Assembly (NCBI GenBank): GCA_016714045.1
Contig: JADJNY010000004.1
Location: forward strand, 62,001-126,000
Length of the DNA stretch: 64,000 nt
DNA from: Planctomycetota bacterium
Lineage (GTDB): Bacteria > Planctomycetota > UBA1135 > GCA-002686595
Direction: 5' to 3'
The notes under the pieces were generated by a model. It saw only the letters and a program-made list of their open reading frames with translations, was not told the DNA's origin and ran no database searches. Shown in pieces: positions 27,593 to 35,232 of the stretch. Each line of letters begins with the position of its first letter. Position 1 is the first letter of the stretch. The position numbers and the translations under genes are program-made.

Positions 27593-29284
27593 ATGCGGCC
27601 CTCCAGGTCGAGCGCGCGCGCGCACCACGACCCTTCCCCTCCTCGCGCGACGAAGCTCCCGCTCGTGTGCGCTCCGTACGCAAGCGCCGCGGCGGCTCTG
27701 TTCGCGCTGTGCCTCGCCGTGCTGGCGAGCTGCGGGAAGGGCGACCGGACGCGGCCGAACGTCCTGCTGATCAGCATCGACACGCTGCGCGCCGATCACC
27801 TCGGGTGCTACGGCTACGAGCGGCCCACGTCGCCGAACCTCGATCGGCTCGCGAGCGAGGGCGTGCTCTTCGAGCGCGCGATCGCGCCGACTTCGTGGAC
27901 GCTGCCGTCGCACCTCAGCATGCTGACCGGCCTCTCGGTCTCGGCGCACGGCGCGTGCGACGAGCGGCTCTGGGCGCGCAAGGACGCCTACGGTCACTTC
28001 CAGCGGCCGCCGATCCGCGGCCGGTCCGTGGCGGAGGCGTTGGGCGAGGCCGGCTATGCCACCGCGGGCTTCTACACGTTCAGCTACTTGAGCCCGTCGT
28101 TCGGGTTCGGCTCGGGCTTCGACACGTGGGAGCGGCTCGCGCACGACCTGTTCACCCGAGAAGAGACGCGCGACGAGCTCCACGCGCTGCGCATGGCGAA
28201 CGACACGGCGGCAGTGCGCGCGTTCCTCGACGAGCACGCGGACCTGCTCGACGCGCGCCGACGTTCGTCGCCCGAGATCGTCGAGCGCGCGAATCGCTGG
28301 CTCACGGAGCACGTCGAGCAGCGCGAGGACGACCCGTTCTTCCTCTTCCTCCACCTGTACGACGTGCACGATCCGTACACGCCGACGGAGCGCTTCGATC
28401 GCTTCGGCGACCCGAGCTACTCGGGCCCGGTCGACGGTCGCATCACGGGTGAACAGTATCCCTGCCGCGATGGGCTGCCGCCGCGCGCCGATCAGGAGGA
28501 GCTCGCCGCGCTCTATGACGGTGGCATCGCGTACGTGGACCACGAAGTGCAGCGCGTCCTCGATCATCTGCGCGCGCTCGACCTCGAAGAGGACACCCTC
28601 GTGATCGTGACCTCGGATCACGGCGAGGAGTTCTTCGAGCACGGCGACGCCGGTCACCGCCGCCAGCTCTACATCGAGAGCGTGCACGTGCCGCTGATCC
28701 TGCGCTGGCCCGGGCGCCTTCCCGCGGCACGACGTGTCGGCGGGACGGTCGGCCTCGAGGACCTCACGCCCACGATCCTCGCGGCGACCGGCGCGCGCAG
28801 GCCGAACGCGATGACGGGCGTCGACCTCCTGCCCATCGCCCTGGGCGAGCGCGACAACTCAGGTCGGATGTACGTCGGCGTGCTCCACCTCTTCGAGCGC
28901 GGTCCGGACGGGAGCGAGCACGCGTCGGAGCGACAGGTGTCGCTCCTGCGCGGGGAGGAGCACTTCCTGCTGACGTTCTGCCCCGGCCAGGCGTTCCGGG
29001 CGGAGCGCTACGACCTGTCGCGCGATCCGCGCGAGCTCGGAGCGCCCGAAGTCTTCGGCGAGCACGATCCCGCCGGCATCGCGCTCGCGCGACAGCTCGA
29101 AGCGATCCGCCTGGGTCAGTCGGGCCTCCGCACGCGCCTGCCGACGCCGGAGCTGAACCTCGAAGCGATGACACCGCGCCAGCGCAGCGCGCTCGCCGCG
29201 AGCGGATACGTGTCGTCCGAGCGGCAAGAGCTGAGCGAGGCGACGGACCGGCTGTGCATGGACGGGTGCGTGTTCTCGCAGTGA
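27593..29284 (+). CDS. Sulfatase-superfamily lipoprotein lacking the CxPxR motif
   Basis: 563 residues. A basic N-terminus leads to a signal ending in the lipobox LASC (Cys near residue 45), so the protein is lipid-anchored outside. The alkaline-phosphatase/sulfatase fold is clear: RPNVLLISIDTLRADHLGCYGY (first metal Asp), LFLHLYDVHDPYTP, VIVTSDHGEEFFEHG (second metal site) and VPLILRWPG. The usual formylglycine signature C/S-x-P-x-R is absent; the position reads PTSWTLPSHLSMLTG, so a Thr or Ser is the likely nucleophile, and the substrate may be a phosphoester or sulfate ester. Two sulfatase-like genes occur in the window. Confidence 0.88.
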   Translation: MRPSRSSARAHHDPSPPRATKLPLVCAPYASAAAALFALCLAVLASCGKGDRTRPNVLLISIDTLRADHLGCYGYERPTSPNLDRLASEGVLFERAIAPTSWTLPSHLSMLTGLSVSAHGACDERLWARKDAYGHFQRPPIRGRSVAEALGEAGYATAGFYTFSYLSPSFGFGSGFDTWERLAHDLFTREETRDELHALRMANDTAAVRAFLDEHADLLDARRRSSPEIVERANRWLTEHVEQREDDPFFLFLHLYDVHDPYTPTERFDRFGDPSYSGPVDGRITGEQYPCRDGLPPRADQEELAALYDGGIAYVDHEVQRVLDHLRALDLEEDTLVIVTSDHGEEFFEHGDAGHRRQLYIESVHVPLILRWPGRLPAARRVGGTVGLEDLTPTILAATGARRPNAMTGVDLLPIALGERDNSGRMYVGVLHLFERGPDGSEHASERQVSLLRGEEHFLLTFCPGQAFRAERYDLSRDPRELGAPEVFGEHDPAGIALARQLEAIRLGQSGLRTRLPTPELNLEAMTPRQRSALAASGYVSSERQELSEATDRLCMDGCVFSQ

Positions 29285-29399
29285 TGGAGCGGGCCGCGAT
29301 GCGCCCGCGTGGCGTGCGAACTGCGCACGGCGCGCGCGCATGCCGCGCCTCACCCCGGCCGAACACCCCGCGTCCCGCGGCCTCCTGCACGATTCGCAT

Positions 29400-31940
29400 T
29401 CAAGGGATGACCGTGGTGACCGAGTCCGGTGCCAGGGTCAGCGGGAGGCGACGGAGCTCCCGGTCTCCGTCCAGCAGAACGAGGGTCGTCGCAGATTGCG
29501 CGACGGAGTAGTTCTGAGTCGCGTCTCGGGAGAGGTGCGCGAGAGCGACGTCCATCCAGGTCTTGTCCACGGCGTGCACGCGCACGGGGAGCGGTTCGTG
29601 ATCGCGGTCGAGCACCCGGAAGGAGCGCGCGGCTTCCCCTGGTCGCGGCTCGATCCGGAACCGGAGCATGCGGGTCGCGACGAAGGTGTTCCCGCGATCC
29701 GAAGTCCCATTCGGGATGTCGAGGATGAGGTCCTTGACGTCCAGCCCCCACAGCGCGATCCGAGCATCCGTGCGCGGAACGCGCGGTAGCTCGAACCTCC
29801 CTTCCGAGTCCGTCGTGAACTCGCGCACGGACACGAAGCCATCCACGATCGAATCGAGCGCCAGGACGACGAGCTGCACATCGGCATTGCCGAACGGCGC
29901 CCCGTCCACGTCCACGATCTGACCCGCGAGGAGCTCGCGCAGCGCGTGGTCCGGGATCGCGAGCTCGACCCCGCTCGCGCCCGCGGTGATCGGCTGCGAG
30001 GTCACATTGGCGCCATCGCTCTCGCGCACGCAGCGCAGCCGGTAGTCCCGCGGACGAAGACCACGCAGCACGAACCGCCCATCCGACTTCGTGTGCGCAG
30101 GCTCGAGCCCGCAAAGCTGCTCGACGCGCCGACCCGATCGGCCGATCGGGTCGCCATCGGCCGTGTTCACGGTGCACCCCTCGACGGGCTGCCCCTTCGC
30201 GTCGATCACCCGGCCCGTGATCGTGAGCGTCGGAGCGCCGAGCTGCAGTTCGACGTCGGTCGGCTCCGCCACGTCGGCGAAGCGCGCTCCGAACGCTGGG
30301 AGCACGCAAGGCTGCGCGCCAGGAGCTCCCGCGACGAGGTCGCAGGTCGCGATCCACGCCAGGAGCTCGGCTCCGGTCGCTTGCTCGCGCTCAGGATCGA
30401 TGCGGAGCCTGAACCTTCCGTCCCGGTCCGAACGCGTCGAGCTCCGCCCCAGCGCGACCGTCGCCTTCGCCACCATCGCACCCGCGGCATCGAGCACACG
30501 GCCCGAGACGACGAGCTCGCGCGCCTCCGTCCCCGTCAGAGTGAAGTCGAGGCCGCTCGTCGACCGCTGGGGAACGGGCACCGCGCCGGAACGGAGCTCG
30601 CGCAGCTCCGCGTCGATCGTGCCGCACCCGGCGGAGGGCGCGCACTCGATGCGGTAGCGGCCGGCGTCGTCCGTGCGCACCGCGACACGATCGCGTTCGT
30701 GCCGAATGTCGCGCAGTGCGATCGGGAAGGTGGGCAGCGCTCGGAGCGAACTCGTCACGGCGACGACGGCCTTTGCAACGGGACGGCCGTCGGCATCGAG
30801 CACGCGCCCGGCGACGTCGACGCATGGGACGAGCACGTCGACGCGAACGCCATCGGTCGGTTCGATCCCGTAGCCGAGGTGCGTTCGACCGCGCGAGCCG
30901 AAGAGCAGCACGGACGCTCCCTTCGGCGCGCGCAACGCGTAGCGGCCTTGGTCATCCGTCCGCACCGCGGGGACGGGGCGAGCGTCGTCGAGCATCGTCT
31001 CGTGAACCCCTGTGACCTGCGAGTACTCCATGCCCCGCACGCGCGCCCAGACCACCTCCACGCTCACGAGCGGTCGCCCCGCTTCGTCGAGCACGCGGCC
31101 GCGCACGTCGACGTGCTCCGCCGCCGCGGGCTCCGGCGCGAGGTCGATCGCCGCGGCTCTGCGTGCGTCGGGTGCGGACGGTTCGGCAGGACGCGGCGAA
31201 GCGAGCTCGACGTCGGCGCGCGCAGTCTCTCCAGCAACCACTCGTTGCTCGGGGTCGTCTTCGCCTTGCATCCGGAGCACGAGGAACAGCGCGCTCGCGG
31301 CCACGAGCGCCGCGGCCCAGAGTTTCCAATTCAACATGAGGAGTCCTCCGAACAGGGTCGCGCCCGATGCGCCGGCCGCGGCACCGGCCGCCGACTTGTC
31401 CATCCGCGCGAGCGGCAGCAGCACGAGGCACCACGCGCGCCCCTCTCCGTGCTCCTTCGCGAGCCGCTCGCGCAGCTTCTCGTGAGCGCGCGCAAGCCGC
31501 GTCCGAACCGTCGAGGCGTTCACACCCAGGCGCTCTGCGATCGCCTGCGGCTCGAGGTCGTCGAAGTAGCGCAAGAGCACGACGGTGCGGAAGGGCTCGT
31601 CGAGCTCCAGCACGCGCGTCACGAGATCGCGCTGCACGGCGGCCCGCTCGGCGACGTCGGCCGCCGACTCGAGCGCCTCGCTCCGCGCGGAGGAGCGTTC
31701 CCGCGCGACTCGGCGCGCATCCGCGCGGCCCATCTGCCGCGCCACGTTCCGAGTGACCCCCGCGAGCCACGCGCGCAAGCTCCCGGACTCGAGCCGGCCT
31801 TCGCGCAGCGCGACGATCCACACCTCTTGCTCGACGTCGAGCGCGCGTGCTTCGTAGAGGACGAGTCGGCGGGCGAGCCCGCGCACCCAATCGGCGTGCG
31901 CCAGCAGCGTCTGTGGATCGAGCGGCTTCCCCGGGCTCAT
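29400..31940 (-). CDS. Membrane-tethered ECF sigma factor fused to carboxypeptidase-regulatory-like repeats (copy A)
   Basis: 846 residues. Residues 8-165 are an ECF sigma factor: LLAHADWVRGLARRLVL, DVEQEVWIVALR, LRAWLAGVTRNVA, then FRTVVLLRYFDDLEPQAIA and the helix-turn-helix ERLGVNASTVRTRLARAHEK. A short link with a WC pair and a WKL motif leads to one membrane helix (about 204-223). Beyond it are about five beta-sandwich repeats of the carboxypeptidase-regulatory type, each starting like VxGRVLDAxGxPV and ending like DxxGRFxL. With the sigma domain in the cytoplasm the repeats face the periplasm or surface. Release by proteolysis would be one way to activate it (inference). First of three tandem paralogues; start 31940 is set by the shared N-terminus. 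Confidence 0.88.
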   Translation of the reverse strand: MSPGKPLDPQTLLAHADWVRGLARRLVLYEARALDVEQEVWIVALREGRLESGSLRAWLAGVTRNVARQMGRADARRVARERSSARSEALESAADVAERAAVQRDLVTRVLELDEPFRTVVLLRYFDDLEPQAIAERLGVNASTVRTRLARAHEKLRERLAKEHGEGRAWCLVLLPLARMDKSAAGAAAGASGATLFGGLLMLNWKLWAAALVAASALFLVLRMQGEDDPEQRVVAGETARADVELASPRPAEPSAPDARRAAAIDLAPEPAAAEHVDVRGRVLDEAGRPLVSVEVVWARVRGMEYSQVTGVHETMLDDARPVPAVRTDDQGRYALRAPKGASVLLFGSRGRTHLGYGIEPTDGVRVDVLVPCVDVAGRVLDADGRPVAKAVVAVTSSLRALPTFPIALRDIRHERDRVAVRTDDAGRYRIECAPSAGCGTIDAELRELRSGAVPVPQRSTSGLDFTLTGTEARELVVSGRVLDAAGAMVAKATVALGRSSTRSDRDGRFRLRIDPEREQATGAELLAWIATCDLVAGAPGAQPCVLPAFGARFADVAEPTDVELQLGAPTLTITGRVIDAKGQPVEGCTVNTADGDPIGRSGRRVEQLCGLEPAHTKSDGRFVLRGLRPRDYRLRCVRESDGANVTSQPITAGASGVELAIPDHALRELLAGQIVDVDGAPFGNADVQLVVLALDSIVDGFVSVREFTTDSEGRFELPRVPRTDARIALWGLDVKDLILDIPNGTSDRGNTFVATRMLRFRIEPRPGEAARSFRVLDRDHEPLPVRVHAVDKTWMDVALAHLSRDATQNYSVAQSATTLVLLDGDRELRRLPLTLAPDSVTTVIP

Positions 31941-32044
31941 CGCGTGACAGAGTGCCGCACACCGCCTGATCGTTCCCGCAATCTGGGTGGAAACGGGCGC
32001 GAAGACTTCGATCCCCCGCGGGGGGGCCGCGAACCGGTGCGCTG

Positions 32045-35000
32045 TCAGTCCCGAACGACGTTCGGCCTTCCCGGGACGAGATCGAGCTCGATTCGGCGCT
32101 CTTCCCCATCGACCTCGACCACCGCCACACGCGCGCGGCTCGACGCCCGGTAGCAGGCCTTCGCGCCGGACGGCAGCTCGATCGCGTCGAGCGCCGACCA
32201 CTTCGCGTCGTGGCGTCGGACCTCGAACGGAACGGGCGCGCCGGTAGGGTCGACGAGCCGCACCCGGCCCCGCCGCGCGGCGAACTCGGGCCCGAGCACC
32301 AGCGTCGCGCACGGATCGATCGCGAAGGTCGCCGCCGTCTGCGCGGCGTCGAACTCGAAGCGCGCGCGCAGCGGATCGACGTCGTTCACGATCACCGTCC
32401 ACCGGCCCGGCGGTACGTTTTCGACGCGCGCTCGCCCCTCTCCGTCCGCCCGGACGCGCACGCACGGCACGAAGCGCGGTCCCTCGGGCGTGTCGAGCTC
32501 GAACCCGACGCGCAACCCGAGCGCTCCGACCGGACGGCCGAGCGCGTCGACGAGCCGCAGCTCCACGTCGTGCCGCGCCGGGAGCGCCGTGAGCGCGAGC
32601 TCCAACGCGTCCGATGCGTCGGCGTCGCGCACGAGCGCCGGATAGGAGTCCCCCGCGCGCTCGACGACGACGGCGTGGTCGTGACGAACGAGCGCGCTCG
32701 CCGTGAAGCGACCGTCGGCGTCCGTCGTGCGCTCCAGGGCCTGTTCCGCCGCGAGATCGGCCGCGCGGTGGCGACGGTCGAGCCAGCGCACGCGCGCTCC
32801 CGCGACGAGCGCGCCGCGTTCGTCGACCACGCGTCCTGCGACCGGCGAGCTCGCACCGGCCGGCAAGACCAAGTGGAGCGGGAGCTCGGACGACGCCTGC
32901 AGCGCGCGCAACCCGGCTGCAGCGACGCGCACGGGTTCGCGGTCGTCGCGCGACGCGACCAGGTCGTACAGCGGGGCGTTCGGCCCGACCCCGCCGTCCG
33001 GCGCGTAGAACCCGGGGGTTCGGCGCGCGATCCGGAGCTCGAACCAGCCGTCTCGATCGGTGACGGCCTGGTTCACCGACAACTCGACGCGCACACCCTC
33101 GAGCGGCGCGCCGCGCTCGTCGACCGCTCGGCCGCGCAGAACGCACGGCGGCGGCAGCGGGTCCGACACGCGCACGAGCGCATCCTCCGCGAGCGTCGAC
33201 GCGAGTTCGAGCTCCATCGCCCGGTACCCGTTCGCCTGCACGAGGAGCAGCCCCGCGGGGAGCTCCGCGACGCCGTCGAAGCGGAACATGCCGCGCGCGT
33301 CCGTCTCCACGGTGCGGTCGTGCGCGTAGCGCGCCTCGACGCCGAACGGCAGCGCGAGCGCGTCCGCGCGCGCCGCGAGACGCACGCGGGCTTTCGCGAT
33401 CGGGACGTCGCGCGGCCCGAGCACGCGCCCGGCGAACGTGCCCGTGGGAGCGACGACGGCGACGATGCGATCGCGCGCCCCGCCGATCGCGGGCTCGATG
33501 GAAGGTCCGCCCGTTCGAGCACGCTCCCCGGAGACCTCGCGCGTGCGATCGGGTGCGACGGAAGTCCCGTCGACCGGCGCGGGCTCGGCGGAGCGTTCGC
33601 TCGCTCGAGCTCGGTCGAGCACGGTGCCGGGGGACGCCTCCGCCGCGTCGTCGAACGCGCCGGCGCTCTGGGTCGGCTCCTCCCGCGTGCGCGAACCGCC
33701 GAGGACGACGAAACCCGGATGACGCAGCTCGACTTCGTCGACGAGGACGTTCGCGGCGAGCTCGAAGCGCCCCGCGCCGTCCGTCGTCGCGAGCTTCCGC
33801 GCGAGCGCCGCCTCGTCCGGCGTCGGCAGCGTCCCGCGCACGCGCTCGCCGCCGTGGCGCGGGCCAGGCGCCGCGCCTTCAGCGCGCGAGTCAGCGCGCG
33901 AGTCAGAGCGCGGGTCAGCGTGCGAGTCAGAGCGCGAGTCCGAGCGCGAGTCAGAGCGCGAGTCCGAGCGCGAGTCAGAGCGCGAGTCCGAGCGCGAGTC
34001 AGAGCGTGAGTCGACCCGCGCGTCAGCGCGTGGGCCCGTGCGCGGGTCCGTGCGCAGGTCGGCGCGCAGCTCGCCGAGCCCCTCGTCACCGGAACCCACC
34101 TCGCGCGCCGGGTCGTCCTCCTCGCCGATCACGCGCACGCCGCGCACGACCTCGTTCGCGTCGGGCACGCGGCGCGTGTCGAGCTCCTCCGAGCCCTCCG
34201 GCAGCGGCGCGCTCGTCCGCACGCGGCTCCACACGGCCACGCCGGCGACCGGCTTCCCCGCGACGTCGACGACGAGCCCCGCGGCGCGCGGCGCAGCGGC
34301 CGAACGCGGGCCGCGCGGACCGTCGAGCGGTTGGAGCTCGTCCGCGCCGCGCTCGATCGGCTCGTCGCGCTCGCGCCGATCGAGCTCCGGCTCCAGCGTC
34401 GCGACGGCGACAAGGTGACCCTCGTCCCCCGGCATCGCGCCGCGCAGGCCCCACGCGATCCCGAGGACGAGCGCGAGCAGCACCGCGAAGCCCGTCGCGA
34501 GCTTCCACGCCCCGCTCGTCGCCGCCGGATGCGGCTTCGCGATCGCGGCGAACGCGAGGCACCAGCTCTCGGGCCCGAAGTCGCGGCGGAGGCGCTCACG
34601 CAACTTCTCGTGCGCGCGATGGAGCTGCGACCGGACCGTCGCGTCGTTCACCCGCATACGCTGCGCGATCGCGGCGGGCTCGAGGCCCTCGAAGTAGCGC
34701 AGGAGCACCACGGTGCGGTACGGATCCTCGAGCGTGAGCACCAGCGTGACGAGGTCGCGCTGCAGCTCTGCGCGGGCCGCGAGCGCGTCCGATGACTCGG
34801 CGGTTTCGTAGCTCGCGGCCTCGGCCTCGCGCTGCGCGCGCCGCGCGTCGGTGCGGCGCATGTGCAGCGCCGACTTCTTCAGGGCGCCCGCGAGCCACTG
34901 CCGCGCCCGCGCCGGATCGATGTTCGTATGCCGCAGCGCGGCGAGCCAGACCTCCTGCTCCAGGTCCGCCGCCTTGGCTTCGTCGAGGACGAGCTTGCGC

Positions 35001-35068
35001 GCGAGACTGCGCACCCAATCGGCGTGGGCGAGGAGGGCTTCGGGGTCGGGGTAAGCGCCGGCGGACAT
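32045..35068 (-). CDS. Membrane-tethered ECF sigma fusion with Arg-Ser-Asp-Ser tract (copy B)
   Basis: 1007 residues, paralogue of copy A. Sigma domain 8-165 (LLAHADWVRSLARKLVLDE, DLEQEVWLAAL, PYRTVVLLRYFEGLEPAAIA, RMRVNDATVRSQLHRAHEK), a WC pair, then AWKLATGFAVLLALVLGIA as the membrane helix (about 188-208). The exterior part has carboxypeptidase-regulatory-like repeats (AGRVLGPRDVPIAKARVRL, LRGRAVDERGAPLEGVRV, AGRVVDERGALVAGARV). Between roughly residues 340 and 395 lies a low-complexity stretch of repeated RSDS units, encoded by a 12-bp tandem repeat. This insert is missing from copies A and C and may be a flexible, charged spacer. 104 bases separate its stop from copy A's start, so the three may be co-transcribed. 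Confidence 0.88.
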   Translation of the reverse strand: MSAGAYPDPEALLAHADWVRSLARKLVLDEAKAADLEQEVWLAALRHTNIDPARARQWLAGALKKSALHMRRTDARRAQREAEAASYETAESSDALAARAELQRDLVTLVLTLEDPYRTVVLLRYFEGLEPAAIAQRMRVNDATVRSQLHRAHEKLRERLRRDFGPESWCLAFAAIAKPHPAATSGAWKLATGFAVLLALVLGIAWGLRGAMPGDEGHLVAVATLEPELDRRERDEPIERGADELQPLDGPRGPRSAAAPRAAGLVVDVAGKPVAGVAVWSRVRTSAPLPEGSEELDTRRVPDANEVVRGVRVIGEEDDPAREVGSGDEGLGELRADLRTDPRTGPRADARVDSRSDSRSDSRSDSRSDSRSDSRSDSRSDSHADPRSDSRADSRAEGAAPGPRHGGERVRGTLPTPDEAALARKLATTDGAGRFELAANVLVDEVELRHPGFVVLGGSRTREEPTQSAGAFDDAAEASPGTVLDRARASERSAEPAPVDGTSVAPDRTREVSGERARTGGPSIEPAIGGARDRIVAVVAPTGTFAGRVLGPRDVPIAKARVRLAARADALALPFGVEARYAHDRTVETDARGMFRFDGVAELPAGLLLVQANGYRAMELELASTLAEDALVRVSDPLPPPCVLRGRAVDERGAPLEGVRVELSVNQAVTDRDGWFELRIARRTPGFYAPDGGVGPNAPLYDLVASRDDREPVRVAAAGLRALQASSELPLHLVLPAGASSPVAGRVVDERGALVAGARVRWLDRRHRAADLAAEQALERTTDADGRFTASALVRHDHAVVVERAGDSYPALVRDADASDALELALTALPARHDVELRLVDALGRPVGALGLRVGFELDTPEGPRFVPCVRVRADGEGRARVENVPPGRWTVIVNDVDPLRARFEFDAAQTAATFAIDPCATLVLGPEFAARRGRVRLVDPTGAPVPFEVRRHDAKWSALDAIELPSGAKACYRASSRARVAVVEVDGEERRIELDLVPGRPNVVRD
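33884..34057 (+). repeat. 12-bp tandem repeat encoding the RSDS tract
   Basis: Degenerate repeats of GAGTCAGAGCGC and GAGTCCGAGCGC, alternating in the core (about 33918-34013) to give a 24-bp higher-order unit. The period is a multiple of 3, so length changes keep the reading frame of copy B. Confidence 0.85.
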
Positions 35069-35232
35069 GCGGCCCTACTCTCCCACACGGCCCTCGGGCG
35101 TTGCTCGAAAGGGCCAGAATCAGGCCGATTCAGCTGCTTCGGCCGCCGCGGACTGCGGCGAGGTCGCGGCGCGGGCCGGAAGTCGACTACGGCTCGTCCA
35201 CTTCGCGGCGCCTCGCCCCCCTGCGATCACCG

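Noticed and set aside
33884..34057. CRISPR array
   Set aside because: Period is 12 bp with no unique spacers and it lies inside a coding frame as RSDS codons.
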